Origin: an uncultured Paracoccaceae bacterium | Lineage (GTDB): Bacteria; Pseudomonadota; Alphaproteobacteria; Rhodobacterales; Rhodobacteraceae | DNA length: 64,000 nucleotides | Assembly: GCA_947500775.1 (NCBI GenBank) | Contig: CANMTD010000001.1 | Span: 1,116,001 to 1,180,000 of the forward strand | Direction of reading: 5' to 3' | Part shown: positions 35,152 through 46,388 of the stretch, one piece after another | Layout of the letters: every line of letters starts with the position of its first letter | Numbering within the stretch: the stretch's first letter is position 1 | Position numbers and translations under genes: made by a program | The notes under the pieces: model-generated | The model's database searches: none | What the model saw: the letters and a program-made list of their open reading frames with translations, nothing else | What the model was told of the DNA's origin: nothing

Positions 35152-35268
35152 GCCGCGATAGGGGGAGAAAACGCCCGCATCTTTCCCTAGCGCGGCCGCC
35201 TTTTTCCCGCTACACTTGCAATCAGACCCGGAAAACCGGGCGATCTGAGGCAGTGTTAGGCGGTATCC

Positions 35269-36435
35269 ATGACAGAAATGGTGTATGGCACCGTGCCCTT
35301 GCGGGCAGGCGAGCCGATTCTTCCACGTTGGTGGCGGACAATCGATAAATGGACCATGTCCTGCATCCTGTTGTTGTTCGGGATCGGGATGTTGCTGGGG
35401 CTGGCCGCATCGCCGCCGCTGGCCGCCAAGAACGGGTTCGAACCGTTTCACTATGTTCAAAGACAGGCGTTTTTCGGAGGGCTGGCGCTGGTCGCCATGT
35501 TCCTGACGTCGATGATGTCGCCCAATCTGGTGCGCCGGCTGGGCGTGCTGGGGTTTCTGGCGGCCTTTGCCGCGTTGATGTTGCTGCCGGTCTTCGGCAC
35601 GGATTTCGGCAAGGGCGCGACGCGCTGGTATTCGCTGGGCTTTGCCTCGGTCCAGCCGTCTGAATTCCTGAAACCGGGCTTCGTGATCCTGGCGGCCTGG
35701 CTGATGTCGGCCAGTCAGGAAATCAACGGCCCGCCGGGCAAGACGCTGTCCTTTGCCGTGGCCATCGTGATTGTCGGCTTTCTGGCGATGCAGCCCGATT
35801 TCGGGCAGGCCGCATTGATCCTGTTTTCCTGGGGCGTGATGTATTTCGTGGCCGGGGCGCCGTTCACCTTGCTGGTCGGCATGGCGGCGCTGGTCGTCTT
35901 TGGCGGGTCGATTGCCTATAACAATTCCGAACATTTCGCACGGCGGATTGACGGGTTCCTGTCGCCCGATCTGGACCCGCGCACCCAGCTTGGCTATGCC
36001 ACCAACGCCATCTCCGAAGGCGGATTTTTCGGCGTGGGCGTGGGCGAGGGGCAGGTGAAATGGTCGCTGCCCGATGCCCATACCGATTTCATCATCGCCG
36101 TCGCGGCCGAAGAATACGGGCTGGTTCTGGTTCTGGCGATCATCGCGCTGTATTGCACCATCGTGGTGCGGTCGCTGTTCCGCCTGATGCGCGAACGCGA
36201 TCCGTTCATCCGGCTGGCGGGCACCGGGCTGGCCTGTGTCTTTGGCGTACAGGCGCTGATCAACATGGGCGTCGCAGTGCGGTTGTTGCCGGCCAAGGGC
36301 ATGACCCTGCCGTTCGTCAGCTATGGCGGCTCGTCGCTGATCGCGGGCGGCATTGCGGTTGGCATGCTGCTGGCCTTTACGCGCAAACGCCCGCAGGGTG
36401 AAATTGCCGATCTGTTGATGCGCAGGGGGCGGTGA
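35269..36435 (+). CDS. ftsW: FtsW, septal peptidoglycan glycosyltransferase
   Basis: 388 residues, SEDS family with about ten membrane segments. [27 protein letters not shown] and the C-terminal [14 protein letters not shown] are diagnostic. It polymerises lipid II at the septum with FtsI. In most relatives it follows murD directly; here eight unrelated genes lie between. Its TGA shares a base with the murG ATG. The 117 bases upstream hold no clear promoter. Confidence 0.97.
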   Translation: MTEMVYGTVPLRAGEPILPRWWRTIDKWTMSCILLLFGIGMLLGLAASPPLAAKNGFEPFHYVQRQAFFGGLALVAMFLTSMMSPNLVRRLGVLGFLAAFAALMLLPVFGTDFGKGATRWYSLGFASVQPSEFLKPGFVILAAWLMSASQEINGPPGKTLSFAVAIVIVGFLAMQPDFGQAALILFSWGVMYFVAGAPFTLLVGMAALVVFGGSIAYNNSEHFARRIDGFLSPDLDPRTQLGYATNAISEGGFFGVGVGEGQVKWSLPDAHTDFIIAVAAEEYGLVLVLAIIALYCTIVVRSLFRLMRERDPFIRLAGTGLACVFGVQALINMGVAVRLLPAKGMTLPFVSYGGSSLIAGGIAVGMLLAFTRKRPQGEIADLLMRRGR

Positions 36436-37541
36436 TGAGCGATCGTACACCTTTACTGGTGATCGCCGCCGGGGGCACCGGCGGGCATATGTTCCCGGCG
36501 CAGGCCCTGGCCGAGGCGATGCTGCGCAAGGGCTGGCGGGTGAAACTGTCGACCGACGCGCGCGGCGCGCGCTATGCGGGCGGGTTCCCGCATGTGGTCG
36601 AGGTCGAGATATTGCCATCGGCCACATTCGCGCGCGGCGGAATGCTGGCCAAGCTGATGGTGCCGTTTCGGATCGCGGGCGGGGTGATGTCCTCTGTGGT
36701 CAAGATGCTGAAAGACCGGCCCGATGTGGTCGCGGGTTTTGGCGGTTATCCGTCGATCCCGGCACTGGCTGCGGCGACGCTGTTGCGGCGTCCGCGGATG
36801 ATCCACGAACAGAACGGCGTGTTGGGCCGGGTCAACAAGCTGTTTGCCAAACGGGTGAACGCGGTGGCCTGCGGCACATGGCCGACCGATCTGCCCGACG
36901 GGGTCGAGGAATTCTATACCGGCAACCCGGTGCGCGGCGCGGTGCTGGAACGCGCCGGTGCCCCCTATATCCCGCCCGGCGATTACCCGATGAGCCTGCT
37001 GGTCATCGGCGGCAGCCAGGGCGCGCGCATCCTGTCGGATGTGGTGCCCGCCGCGATCGCGGCCCTGCCGGAACCGCTGCGCCGGAACCTGCGCGTGGCC
37101 CAACAGGCCCGGCAAGAGGACGTGGACCGCGTCGAACAAGCCTATGCCGAGGCCGGGATCAAGGCCGAGATCAAACCGTTTTTCACCGATATCCCGATGC
37201 GCCTGTCCGAGGCGCAGCTGGTGATTTCACGCTCGGGCGCGTCCTCGGTCGCCGATATCAGCGTGGTGGGGCGGCCGTCGATCCTGGTGCCCTATGCTGC
37301 GGCAACCGGCGATCACCAGACCGCCAACGCACGCGGGCTGGTTGACGCCGAGGCCGCGATCATGATCCCGGAAAATGCGCTTGAACCCGCCGCGCTGTCG
37401 GCGCAGATAGGCGCGGTTCTTTCCAACCCCGACGCGGCGGTGCGGATGGCCCATGGCGCGCTGGACCATGGCCGCCCGGATGCGACCGAACGGCTGGTGG
37501 AAATGATCGACGCATTGGCAGGTAAGGGACAGTATTCATGA
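36435..37541 (+). CDS. murG: MurG, lipid II synthase (GT28)
   Basis: 368 residues from the ATG at 36435; a GTG one codon earlier is also possible. [15 protein letters not shown] near the N-terminus, [12 protein letters not shown], and [11 protein letters not shown]...PSILVPY in the UDP-GlcNAc-binding half. A peripheral inner-membrane enzyme that adds GlcNAc to lipid I. It overlaps ftsW by one base and murC by four. Confidence 0.97.
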   Translation: MSDRTPLLVIAAGGTGGHMFPAQALAEAMLRKGWRVKLSTDARGARYAGGFPHVVEVEILPSATFARGGMLAKLMVPFRIAGGVMSSVVKMLKDRPDVVAGFGGYPSIPALAAATLLRRPRMIHEQNGVLGRVNKLFAKRVNAVACGTWPTDLPDGVEEFYTGNPVRGAVLERAGAPYIPPGDYPMSLLVIGGSQGARILSDVVPAAIAALPEPLRRNLRVAQQARQEDVDRVEQAYAEAGIKAEIKPFFTDIPMRLSEAQLVISRSGASSVADISVVGRPSILVPYAAATGDHQTANARGLVDAEAAIMIPENALEPAALSAQIGAVLSNPDAAVRMAHGALDHGRPDATERLVEMIDALAGKGQYS

Positions 37542-38941
37542 ACGCAGCCGCGGTAACCAAACTTCCGACCGATGTCGGGCCGATCCATTTCGTGGGCATC
37601 GGCGGCATCGGTATGTCGGGCATTGCCGAGGTGTTGCTGAACCTGGGCTATACCGTTCAGGGATCGGACCTGAAGGCGACCAAGATCACCGACCGGCTGA
37701 AGGAACTGGGCGCCACGATCTATGAAGGCCAGCGCGCGGAAAATCTGGAACTGGCCGAGGTCGTGGTGATTTCGTCCGCGATCAAACCGGGCAACCCGGA
37801 ACTGGACGCCGCCCGCCAGCAGGGGCTGCCGGTGGTGCGCCGGGCCGAAATGCTGGCCGAGCTGATGCGGATGAAATCCAACGTGGCGGTCGCCGGAACC
37901 CACGGCAAGACCACCACGACCACGATGGTCGCCACCCTGCTGGACGCAGGCGGGCTGGACCCCACGGTGATCAACGGCGGCATCATCCACGCCTATGGAT
38001 CAAACGCCCGGATGGGCGAAGGCGAATGGATGGTGGTCGAGGCCGACGAAAGCGACGGCACCTTCAACCGGCTGCCCGCGACCATCGCGATCGTCACCAA
38101 TATCGATCCTGAACATATGGAACATTGGGGCGATTTCGACACGCTGCGCAAAGGCTTTGACGATTTCGTATCGAACATCCCGTTCTACGGTCTGGCCGTC
38201 TGTTGCACCGACCACCCCGAGGTGCAGGCGCTGGTGGGGCGGGTCACGGACCGGCGCGTCATCACCTTCGGTTTTAACGCGCAGGCCGATGTGCGGGCGG
38301 TGAACCTGACTTATAAGGCCGGGGTCGCGCATTTTGACATCGCGCTGCAGGCCGAAGGCATCGTGATCGAGGATTGCAGCCTGCCGATGCCGGGGGATCA
38401 CAACGTTTCGAACGCGCTCAGCGCGGTTGCGGTGGCCCGTCATCTGGGCATGAAAACCGAAGAAATCCGCACCGCCCTTGCCAATTTCGAAGGCGTCAAC
38501 CGGCGCTTTACCAAAGTGGGCGAGGTCAACGGCGTGACCATCATCGACGATTACGGCCACCACCCGGTCGAAATCGCCGCCGTTCTGAAAGCCGCACGTC
38601 AGGCCAGCGAAGGCCGGGTGATCGCTGTGCATCAGCCGCACCGCTATACCCGCCTGCACACGCTGTTCGATGATTTCTGCGCCTGTTTCAACGACGCCGA
38701 TGTCGTGGCGATTGCCGAGGTTTACGCCGCCGGCGAAGACCCGATCGAAGGCGCCAGCCGCGACGATCTGGTGGCGGGTCTGATCCGCCATGGCCACCGC
38801 CACGCCCGCGCCGTGACATCCGAGGATGATCTGGAACGGCTGGTGCGCGAACAGGCGGTCCCCGGCGATATCGTGGTCTGCCTTGGCGCCGGGACAATCT
38901 CGGCCTGGGCGCTGAACCTGCCGAAACGACTGGCGGGGTAA
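37538..38941 (+). CDS. murC: MurC, UDP-MurNAc L-alanine ligase
   Basis: 467 residues. [15 protein letters not shown] at residues 17-31, ATP loop GTHGKTTTT at about 120-128, EADESDGTF, and YGHHPVEI. It adds the first L-Ala to UDP-MurNAc. It overlaps murG by four bases; a permease gene follows after four bases. Confidence 0.97.
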   Translation: MNAAAVTKLPTDVGPIHFVGIGGIGMSGIAEVLLNLGYTVQGSDLKATKITDRLKELGATIYEGQRAENLELAEVVVISSAIKPGNPELDAARQQGLPVVRRAEMLAELMRMKSNVAVAGTHGKTTTTTMVATLLDAGGLDPTVINGGIIHAYGSNARMGEGEWMVVEADESDGTFNRLPATIAIVTNIDPEHMEHWGDFDTLRKGFDDFVSNIPFYGLAVCCTDHPEVQALVGRVTDRRVITFGFNAQADVRAVNLTYKAGVAHFDIALQAEGIVIEDCSLPMPGDHNVSNALSAVAVARHLGMKTEEIRTALANFEGVNRRFTKVGEVNGVTIIDDYGHHPVEIAAVLKAARQASEGRVIAVHQPHRYTRLHTLFDDFCACFNDADVVAIAEVYAAGEDPIEGASRDDLVAGLIRHGHRHARAVTSEDDLERLVREQAVPGDIVVCLGAGTISAWALNLPKRLAG

Positions 38942-38945
38942 AGCG

Positions 38946-40133
38946 ATGGCCGACGCGCTGAAACGTCGGATCGGGCTGGGTCTGCTGACCGCCTATGGGG
39001 TGGGCGTCATGGTGGGCGCGGGCATCTATGTTCTGATCGGCGCGGTCGCCGGACATGCCGGGATCTATGCGCCGATTGCCTTTCTGGTCGCGGGGCTGAT
39101 CGCGGCCCCCTCGGCGCTGTCTTATGCGGAACTGTCGACCCGTATCCCCGAAGCGGCGGGCGAAGCCGCCTATATCGAAAAAGGCCTGCGATCCCATGCG
39201 CTGTCGGTGCTGGTCGGGCTGGGTATCGTGCTGGCCGGAACGGTTTCGGCGGCGGCGGTTCTGCGCGGCGGCGCGGGCTATCTGACATCGGTGGTGGATG
39301 TGCCCGCGATGGCCGCGATCATCGGGCTGGGCCTGGTGCTGATCGGGGTTGCGATGATCGGCGTGTTGGAAAGCCTGGCGGTGGCCGCGATTTTCACGGT
39401 GATCGAACTGACCGGTCTGGGGCTGGTCATCTGGGCCGGGGCCACGGCCCCCCCCGTCGCCGATTGGGTGGCGCCGCAGGGCCTGGTCTGGTCCGGCATC
39501 GGGCTGGCCGCCGTTCTGGCGTTTTTCGCCTTTATCGGGTTCGAGGATATCGTGAACATGGCCGAAGAGGTCGCGCGCCCCGAACGCACCCTGCCATGGG
39601 CCATTCTGCTGTCACTGCTGATCACCTCGTTGATCTATGCGGGTGTCAGCCTGGCGGCGGTCCGGTCGGTGCCGCAGACCACGCTGGCGGCAAGCCAGCA
39701 GCCGCTGGTGCTGGTCTGGCAGGCGGGGTCCGACAAAAGCGCAGGCTTTCTGGCGCTGATCGCCGTGGCGGCCGCCCTGAACGGGGTGCTGGCGCAGATC
39801 ATCATGGCCGCGCGGGTGCTGTTCGGACTGGGCAAACGCGAACCGCGGCTGGCGCTGTTTCACACCGTCCACCCGCGCTTTCGCACCCCGACCAGGGCCA
39901 CCTTGCTGGTCGGTCTGGCGGTTGTGCTGGTGGCGCTGGCGGTGCCCTTTGCAGCACTGGCGCAGATGACCTCATCGGTGTTGCTGCTGGTCTTTGCCAT
40001 GGTCAACCTGTCGCTGATCGCGCTGAAACGCCGCGCGCCCGCCGCCCCGTTTCGCGTGCCGGTCTGGGTGCCCTATGTCGGGTTGCTGGCGGCCCTTGGC
40101 GCGCTGGCCGTCTCGGTCTGGGGGGCGGTATGA
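38946..40133 (+). CDS. APC-superfamily amino-acid permease
   Basis: 395 residues, about 11-12 membrane segments. GVGVMVGAGIYVLIG carries the helix-1 substrate-binding motif and FFAFIGFEDIVNMAEE the helix-6 motif of APC transporters of the cationic amino-acid type. Substrate unknown. Not a usual dcw gene, yet it is tightly packed after murC and overlaps the first DUF2484 gene by four bases, so it is probably co-expressed. Confidence 0.88.
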   Translation: MADALKRRIGLGLLTAYGVGVMVGAGIYVLIGAVAGHAGIYAPIAFLVAGLIAAPSALSYAELSTRIPEAAGEAAYIEKGLRSHALSVLVGLGIVLAGTVSAAAVLRGGAGYLTSVVDVPAMAAIIGLGLVLIGVAMIGVLESLAVAAIFTVIELTGLGLVIWAGATAPPVADWVAPQGLVWSGIGLAAVLAFFAFIGFEDIVNMAEEVARPERTLPWAILLSLLITSLIYAGVSLAAVRSVPQTTLAASQQPLVLVWQAGSDKSAGFLALIAVAAALNGVLAQIIMAARVLFGLGKREPRLALFHTVHPRFRTPTRATLLVGLAVVLVALAVPFAALAQMTSSVLLLVFAMVNLSLIALKRRAPAAPFRVPVWVPYVGLLAALGALAVSVWGAV

Positions 40134-40384
40134 GCCTGTCGCTGCTTCTGGCCTGTCTTTGGGCGCTGGCCGCCGGGATCACCGGCATGCTGCCGATGCG
40201 CTATCAATACCCGCCAGGTCTTGCGCTGCTGATCGTGGCGCCGGTGCTGTTGGCGTTCATCGGGTATCAGCATGGTCTTTGGTACCTGTTGCCAGCGCTG
40301 GCAGGGGTTGTTTCGATGTACCGGCGGCCACTTGGCTTTTTCATTCGTCGCGCCATCGGGCGCAAACCGGAGCCACCAAAATGA
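40130..40384 (+). CDS. DUF2484 small membrane protein, copy 1
   Basis: 84 residues with three hydrophobic segments and a basic C-terminus. It begins MSLSLLLACLWALAA, the DUF2484 start, and ends with a short charged tail. DUF2484 genes are typical of rhodobacterial dcw clusters between murC and murB; function unknown. Overlaps the permease by four bases and copy 2 by four bases. Confidence 0.82.
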   Translation: MSLSLLLACLWALAAGITGMLPMRYQYPPGLALLIVAPVLLAFIGYQHGLWYLLPALAGVVSMYRRPLGFFIRRAIGRKPEPPK

Positions 40385-40635
40385 CGCTTTCCCTTTTACT
40401 GGCCTGCCTCTGGGCGTTCGCGGCGAATGTGCTGGCCATGATCCCAAGCCGCGACAATCACTGGCAACGGGCCTATATCCTGATCGGTTTGGGCATTCCG
40501 CTGCTGGGCTATGTGACCTATGAAAACGGCCCGCTCTGGGGGTTCTTCGTGCTGGCGGCGGGGGCTTCGGTGCTGCGCTGGCCGCTGATCTATCTGGGCC
40601 GGTTCGTGCGGCGGGTTCTGGGGCGGCAAACCTAG
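40381..40635 (+). CDS. DUF2484 small membrane protein, copy 2
   Basis: 84 residues, the same length as copy 1 with a near-identical start (LSLLLACLWAFAAN) but a diverged remainder, so an old tandem duplication. Three hydrophobic segments and an Arg-rich end (RFVRRVLGR). Likely a small inner-membrane protein linked to division or wall synthesis by context only. Confidence 0.82.
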   Translation: MTLSLLLACLWAFAANVLAMIPSRDNHWQRAYILIGLGIPLLGYVTYENGPLWGFFVLAAGASVLRWPLIYLGRFVRRVLGRQT

Positions 40636-40704
40636 GGGCATCTCCGGGGTCAGGACAGGCAAAGAGCACTTGCCACCACCGCTACCATAGCGCAGCATCC
40701 AGCC

Positions 40705-42294
40705 ATGATGGATCCGACTGATATAAGAACGCCTGCTGATGTCGAGGTCTGGCTGAACAGCTGGCCCGAAGAGGATGGTCCGGGCGGGCTGTCCCGCCAA
40801 CAGGCGGCCACTTGGATTGCGCATCGGGCGGCGATGCGGGTGCTGCCGATATATTGGTATTGGGCTGCTACTTCGGAATCGGCGCACAATCTTGACTTGG
40901 ATGCCTTGCGAGTTTTGCGTGCATTATTGATATCCGTGGTTGCGGCTAAAACGCCTGCGGAAAAGATAATCGCCGCAGCCAAAGAAGCCGCCGGTGATGC
41001 AATAGCTGCCGCCCGAACCGTGGCCCATGAAACCGCAGCCGATGGCGTCACTTCCCTCTCTATCGCTCGCTCAATCACTTACCGCTCCACCACCTACCGC
41101 GCTATAGCAACCGCCGTTGATGCCATCAGGATTTCCTGTACATCCCGAACTGCACCACACGCTGACGTCTCAAGGCAGACTGCCCGCGCTATCTTCAACG
41201 CGTGGACTGCGACCACTGCTGAAACCGATGTCATCTGCGGCGACGTTGCTGCCCTATCAAGGGGGGAGGCGTTAGAAAACCTTCCAATTTGGCCGGACGG
41301 GCAGAACCCTTTGGCGCGTGAGTGGGCTGACGTGAAGGCGCGTGCCCCAACCGGCGGAGGCGAGGAAACCGCGCGCGGACCCGCTGCCGAGGATTGGTCG
41401 TTCTGGGTCAAATGGTACGACGATGCTCTGGCCGGTCTCCCGCCCAATTGGGAGATGTTTGAAGAGATTGCATTGATTGAGCCTGAGACATGGGGCAAAG
41501 GCCCGCGTGTGGTGAACCCGTTGATCAATGATATCCGGGCAAAACATCTGCGCAAGGCGACCTTCAACGCTGAACGGATTGTCGAAAATACTCAGACCGG
41601 GAAGCTTGCGGTACTGGCGACCTCTGACCTGCCAACACACTCCTTGTCCGATATTCAGAACAAGCTGTTGGACCTCGCCGAGGTATTTGACGGGCAGGGC
41701 GGCGCCAATGGACCCTACGGCGAGTTGATGCCCGAGGTTGAACTGACGCGCAAGGCTGCCACGCTTAACAACCCAAGCCCGATCCGCTTGTACGATATGT
41801 GCCGTCGCGCCGCCCTCCGGGCTGAGGCGCGTGTGGCGTGCGGGGAATGCCCCAAGGGCGATGCTCTGGTCGAGGATTTTATCAGGCAGTTGGAAGAAGC
41901 AACCTTTGACATCATGGGCAGCAATGCAGCCGTCCGGGACGTTGCGACGTCGCGGGCGCAGTTCCGGATGCTGCAGGCCGCGCCGGATACGGGCGGGGTG
42001 CTTGCCACCGCAGCCAGTGACATCGCGGCGCATTCCGAAGGGGAACTGGCCGAAGAACTGCCCGGAGATGCCCAGCTTGCGTTGGACCCCGCACAACCTG
42101 ATGAGGTGCGCAAAAGCGCGCTTTATGTGTTGGCAAGCCGGATTGTCCGGGTCTATCTGGGGGTGCGCAAAACCTTGTCGGAAACTCATGAGATCAGCAA
42201 GGACGTTGCCGGGATTTCGAAAAACTTGGCCATTGCGCTGGGGGCCTATCCCGCGATACAGGCGGCGATGAACTATCTGCTGTCACTGTTTTAG
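40705..42294 (+). CDS. Unrecognised 529-residue protein inside the dcw cluster
   Basis: I do not recognise a family. No signal peptide. An N-terminal helical domain (about 8-120) contains [20 protein letters not shown] and an Ala-rich helix; a middle part (about 195-290) has WP/WF motifs ([22 protein letters not shown]); then a helical C-terminal half ending in a hydrophobic stretch (about 509-529) that could touch membrane. The C-terminal segment before it ([15 protein letters not shown]) looks coiled-coil. Sampled stretches near 40.9-41.2 kb are about 53% GC, lower than the mur genes either side, and the ribosome site is weak, which fits an insertion. The stop is five bases before murB. Confidence 0.75.
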   Translation: MMDPTDIRTPADVEVWLNSWPEEDGPGGLSRQQAATWIAHRAAMRVLPIYWYWAATSESAHNLDLDALRVLRALLISVVAAKTPAEKIIAAAKEAAGDAIAAARTVAHETAADGVTSLSIARSITYRSTTYRAIATAVDAIRISCTSRTAPHADVSRQTARAIFNAWTATTAETDVICGDVAALSRGEALENLPIWPDGQNPLAREWADVKARAPTGGGEETARGPAAEDWSFWVKWYDDALAGLPPNWEMFEEIALIEPETWGKGPRVVNPLINDIRAKHLRKATFNAERIVENTQTGKLAVLATSDLPTHSLSDIQNKLLDLAEVFDGQGGANGPYGELMPEVELTRKAATLNNPSPIRLYDMCRRAALRAEARVACGECPKGDALVEDFIRQLEEATFDIMGSNAAVRDVATSRAQFRMLQAAPDTGGVLATAASDIAAHSEGELAEELPGDAQLALDPAQPDEVRKSALYVLASRIVRVYLGVRKTLSETHEISKDVAGISKNLAIALGAYPAIQAAMNYLLSLF

Positions 42295-42299
42295 GTGCT

Positions 42300-43229
42300 A
42301 TGACCAATCTTCCTTCTGTTCGCGGCGTTCTGACGCCGAACCGCCCTTTGAATGATCTGACCTGGATGCGCGTCGGTGGTCCGGCGGACTGGTTGTTTCA
42401 GCCGGCCGATGCCGATGATTTGGCCGGGTTTCTGGCCGCACTCGATCCGGCGGTGCCGGTGTTTCCGATGGGGGTGGGATCAAACCTGATCGTACGCGAT
42501 GGCGGGTTGCGGGCTGTGGTTGTCCGGCTGGGGCGCGGGTTCAACCAGATCACGGTCGAGGGCACGCGGGTGACCGTCGGGGCCGCCGCGCTGGACGCCC
42601 ATGTGGCGCGCCGCGCGGCTGAGGCGGGGGTCGACCTGACCTTTCTGCGCACGATCCCCGGCGCCGTCGGCGGCGCCGTGCGGATGAACGCCGGGTGTTA
42701 CGGCAGCTATACGGCCGATGTCTTCGTTTCGGCCCGGGCGGTGACGCGGGCGGGGCAGGTGGTTACCCTGACGGCCGAGGATCTGAATTTTCGCTATCGC
42801 CAGACCGATCTGCCCGAGGGCTGGGTGTTGACCCAAGCGACATTCGAAGGTGCGCCGGGCGATCCGCAGGCCTTGCAGGCCCGGATGGAGGATCAACTGG
42901 CCAAACGCGATGCCAGCCAGCCCACCAAGGATCGCAGCGCCGGATCGACCTTTCGCAATCCGGCGGGGTTCAGTTCCACGGGCCGCGCCGACGATGTACA
43001 TGATCTGAAGGCGTGGAAGGTGATCGACGACGCAGGCATGCGCGGCGCGCGGCGGGGCGGGGCGCAGATGTCGGAAATGCATTCGAATTTCATGATCAAC
43101 ACCGGCGGGGCCACCGCCGCCGATCTGGAAAATCTGGGCGAAGATGTGCGAAATAAAGTCTTTCAAAAAAGCGGAATACAGCTAGAATGGGAGATTATGC
43201 GGATCGGTGAACCGGGCGCAGACGAATAG
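42300..43229 (+). CDS. murB: MurB, UDP-N-acetylenolpyruvoylglucosamine reductase
   Basis: 309 residues. FAD-binding [36 protein letters not shown] with the catalytic Ser, and the closing [12 protein letters not shown] with the conserved Glu. The type I MurB reduces enolpyruvyl-UDP-GlcNAc to UDP-MurNAc. Ten bases of spacing from the preceding unknown gene suggest co-transcription. Confidence 0.97.
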   Translation: MTNLPSVRGVLTPNRPLNDLTWMRVGGPADWLFQPADADDLAGFLAALDPAVPVFPMGVGSNLIVRDGGLRAVVVRLGRGFNQITVEGTRVTVGAAALDAHVARRAAEAGVDLTFLRTIPGAVGGAVRMNAGCYGSYTADVFVSARAVTRAGQVVTLTAEDLNFRYRQTDLPEGWVLTQATFEGAPGDPQALQARMEDQLAKRDASQPTKDRSAGSTFRNPAGFSSTGRADDVHDLKAWKVIDDAGMRGARRGGAQMSEMHSNFMINTGGATAADLENLGEDVRNKVFQKSGIQLEWEIMRIGEPGADE

Positions 43230-43270
43230 ACAAAACAAGGGGCCGAAAAAGGCCCTGAAACGAGGCACAC

Positions 43271-44194
43271 GTGGCGGGTAAGTCGAGCAGGACTCCCCCG
43301 AAAGTGGCGGTATTGATGGGCGGCCCCTCGGCAGAGCGCGAGGTGTCGCTGGTGTCGGGGCGCGAATGCGCCGCCGCCTTGGGGCAGGCAGGATATGACG
43401 TGACGGAACTGGACGCGGGTCCGGATCTGGTTGCGCGCCTGCGTGAAATTCAACCGGATGTGGCGTTCAACGCCCTGCATGGCCGCTGGGGCGAAGACGG
43501 CTGTGTGCAGGGGCTGCTGGAATGGATCGGGCTGCCCTATACGCATTCGGGGGTTCTGGGCTCGGCCATGGCGATGGACAAGCAGCGGACCAAGGCGGCC
43601 TACCGCGCCGCCGGTCTGCCGGTGGTCGACAGTATGATCGCGGCGGCCGACGATGTGATGCGCGCCCATGTGATGGCGCCGCCCTATGTGGTCAAACCCA
43701 ACAACGAAGGGTCATCGGTCGGTATCTATATCGTGCACGAGGCCGCGAACGCCCCGCCGCAGCTGTCGCCCGAGATGCCCGATCAGGTAATGGTCGAAAC
43801 CTATGTGCCGGGGCGCGAGCTGACGACCACCGTGCTGGGCGACCGCGCGCTGACGGTGACCGATATCCTGACCGACGGCTGGTACGATTACGACGCCAAA
43901 TACAAAGAGGGCGGATCGCGCCATGTGCTGCCCGCCGATATCCCGGCGCAGATTTTCGACGCCTGTCTGGACTATGCCTTGCGGGCGCATGACGCGCTGG
44001 GGTGCCGGGGCATGACGCGCACCGATTTCCGCTGGGACGAAACCCGCGGGCTGGACGGGCTGGTCCTGTTGGAGACCAATACCCAACCGGGGATGACGCC
44101 GACCTCGCTGGCGCCGGAACAGGCGGCCCATTGCGGCATGTCCTTCCCTGATCTGTGCGCCTGGATGGTGGAGGATGCCTCATGCAACCGGTGA
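43271..44194 (+). CDS. ddl: D-alanine-D-alanine ligase
   Basis: 307 residues from a GTG with GAGG upstream. [17 protein letters not shown] at the N-terminus, [10 protein letters not shown], the ATP-grasp signature [11 protein letters not shown] and the C-terminal [15 protein letters not shown]. It makes the D-Ala-D-Ala that MurF uses. Its last 13 bases overlap the ftsQ start. Confidence 0.96.
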   Translation: MAGKSSRTPPKVAVLMGGPSAEREVSLVSGRECAAALGQAGYDVTELDAGPDLVARLREIQPDVAFNALHGRWGEDGCVQGLLEWIGLPYTHSGVLGSAMAMDKQRTKAAYRAAGLPVVDSMIAAADDVMRAHVMAPPYVVKPNNEGSSVGIYIVHEAANAPPQLSPEMPDQVMVETYVPGRELTTTVLGDRALTVTDILTDGWYDYDAKYKEGGSRHVLPADIPAQIFDACLDYALRAHDALGCRGMTRTDFRWDETRGLDGLVLLETNTQPGMTPTSLAPEQAAHCGMSFPDLCAWMVEDASCNR

Positions 44195-45057
44195 TCCCGC
44201 GCCGCGATCCCGCCCCCAGCCGGGTGGCGTACCGTCTGAACCGGCTGTGGCTGACGCCGCTGTTCCGGGCGCTGCTGCGCACCGGGTTGCCGGTGTTCTG
44301 CGTGCTGTTTGGCGCGGGCTGGTATCTGGCCGATCAGGACCGGCGCGACGATCTGGGGCTGGCGGTGGCCGACCTGCGCCGGTCGATCGAGGAACGGCCC
44401 GAATTCATGGTCAAGCTGATGGCCATCGACGGCGGCTCTGCCGAGGTGGCCGAAGACATCCGCGAAGTGCTGCCGATGGATTTCCCGATCAGCTCGTTCG
44501 ATCTGAACCTTGAGGAAATGCGCGCCACCGTGGCCGAGCTGGACGCCGTGGCCAGCGCCGATCTGCGCATCCGTCCGGGCGGCGTTCTGCAGATCGCGAT
44601 CAAGGAACGGGTGCCGGCGATTGTCTGGCGCGGGCGCGACGGGCTGGAATTGCTGGACGCGCTGGGGCATCGGGTGTCGCCGCTTGGTGCGCGGGCCGAA
44701 CGGGCAGATCTGCCGTTGATCGCGGGCGATGGCGCGGACCGCCATGTGGCGCAGGCGATGGAGTTGCTGGCCGCCGCCCGCCCGATCGAACACCGTCTGC
44801 GCGGGCTGGTGCGCATGGGTGGGCGTCGCTGGGACGTGGTGCTGAACCGCAATCAGCGCATTCTGCTGCCCGAACAGGACCCGGTGCGCGCCCTGCTGCG
44901 CGTCATCGCGCTGAATCAGGCCGAGGACATGCTGGACCGCGATCTGATCGCGATTGACATGCGCAACCGCGACCGGCCCACGATCCGAATGGCCCCGCAA
45001 GCGGTGCAAGAGTTGCGGCACATCAAGACAATCGAGGCAGGAGCGAGTAACGAATGA
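44182..45057 (+). CDS. ftsQ: FtsQ, divisome protein
   Basis: 291 residues from the ATG at 44182 (GGAGG eight bases upstream, inside ddl). A short cytoplasmic start with basic residues, one membrane segment (about 35-52), a POTRA-like domain ([19 protein letters not shown], about 100-165) and a beta-domain. It connects FtsBL and FtsI/FtsW in the periplasm. ATGA overlap with ftsA. Confidence 0.93.
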   Translation: MQPVIPRRDPAPSRVAYRLNRLWLTPLFRALLRTGLPVFCVLFGAGWYLADQDRRDDLGLAVADLRRSIEERPEFMVKLMAIDGGSAEVAEDIREVLPMDFPISSFDLNLEEMRATVAELDAVASADLRIRPGGVLQIAIKERVPAIVWRGRDGLELLDALGHRVSPLGARAERADLPLIAGDGADRHVAQAMELLAAARPIEHRLRGLVRMGGRRWDVVLNRNQRILLPEQDPVRALLRVIALNQAEDMLDRDLIAIDMRNRDRPTIRMAPQAVQELRHIKTIEAGASNE

Positions 45058-46388
45058 CCGATCTTTACCAGTCACAACGCGCGATGCGGCGCATGCGCCG
45101 GCAGGCCATGGATCGGGGCGTTGTGGCCATTCTGGACGTGGGAACGTCCAAGATTGCCTGTCTGGTGCTGCGCTTCGACGGGGCCGACCGGTTTCGCGAT
45201 GCCGAAGGGATCGGCGCGATGGCCGGGCAATCGTCGTTCCGGGTGATCGGGGCGGCGACCACGCGGTCACGCGGCGTGCGGTTCGGCGAGATTGACGCCA
45301 TGGGCGAAACCGAACGTGCCATTCGCACGGCGGTTCAGGCGGCCCAGAAAATGGCCAATGTCCGGGTGGACCACGTGATCGCCTGCCTGTCGGGGGCGCA
45401 GCCGCGGTCCTACGGGCTGGACGGGGCGATTGACCTGACCGAAACCGTGGTCAGCGAACATGACGTGGCGCATGTGATGGCGTCCTGCGATGTGCCCGAT
45501 TTCGGCGAGGGGCGCGAAGTGCTGCACGCCCAGCCGGTCAATTTCGCGCTGGACCACCGGTCGGGCCTGATCGATCCACGCGGGCAGATCGGCAACCGGC
45601 TGGCCGTCGACATGCACCTGCTGACGGTCGAGGCGGATGTGGTGCAAAACCTGTTGTACTGCATCAAACGCTGCGATCTGGAACTGGCCGGGCTGGCCTC
45701 TTCGGCCTATGTCTCGGCGATTTCGTCGCTGGTTGAAGATGAACAGGAACTGGGGGCGGCCTGTATCGATATGGGCGGCGGGTCGACCGGCCTGTCGATC
45801 TTCATCAAGAAACACATGATCTTTTCCGATTCCGTGCGTATGGGCGGGGATCACGTCACGCAGGATATCTCGAAGGGGCTGCAGGTATCGCTGGCCACGG
45901 CCGAACGGATCAAGACATTTTACGGCGGGGTGGTCGCCACCGGCATGGACGACCGCGAAATGATCGAGGTGGGCGGCGATACCGGCGACTATGAACACGA
46001 CCGCCGCACCGTCAGCCGGGCCGAGCTGATCGGCATCATGCGCCCCCGGGTCGAGGAAATCCTGGAAGAGCTGCGCGTGCGCCTGGACGCGGCAGGGTTC
46101 GAACACCTGCCCAGCCAGCAGATCGTTCTGACCGGCGGCGGCAGCCAGATCCCCGGATTGGACGGGCTGGCCAGCCGCATTCTGGGACAACAGGTGCGTC
46201 TGGGACGCCCCTTGCGGGTGCAGGGGCTGCCGCAGGCGGCGACCGGGGCGGCCTTTGCCTCGTCCGTCGGGCTGTGCCTGTTCGCGGCGCACCCGCAGGA
46301 TGAATGGTGGGACTTCGACATCCCGGCCGAACGCTATCCGGCCCGGTCGTTGAAGCGTGCGGTGAAGTGGTTCAAGGACAATTGGTAG
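45054..46388 (+). CDS. ftsA: FtsA, actin-like FtsZ membrane tether
   Basis: 444 residues, actin fold: VVAILDVGTSKIACLV (phosphate 1), ACIDMGGGSTGLSIF (phosphate 2) and IVLTGGGSQIPGL (adenosine). The C-terminal amphipathic end (RSLKRAVKWFKDNW) is the membrane-targeting helix. It anchors FtsZ filaments to the membrane. It overlaps ftsQ by four bases; 376 bases separate it from ftsZ. Confidence 0.97.
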   Translation: MTDLYQSQRAMRRMRRQAMDRGVVAILDVGTSKIACLVLRFDGADRFRDAEGIGAMAGQSSFRVIGAATTRSRGVRFGEIDAMGETERAIRTAVQAAQKMANVRVDHVIACLSGAQPRSYGLDGAIDLTETVVSEHDVAHVMASCDVPDFGEGREVLHAQPVNFALDHRSGLIDPRGQIGNRLAVDMHLLTVEADVVQNLLYCIKRCDLELAGLASSAYVSAISSLVEDEQELGAACIDMGGGSTGLSIFIKKHMIFSDSVRMGGDHVTQDISKGLQVSLATAERIKTFYGGVVATGMDDREMIEVGGDTGDYEHDRRTVSRAELIGIMRPRVEEILEELRVRLDAAGFEHLPSQQIVLTGGGSQIPGLDGLASRILGQQVRLGRPLRVQGLPQAATGAAFASSVGLCLFAAHPQDEWWDFDIPAERYPARSLKRAVKWFKDNW

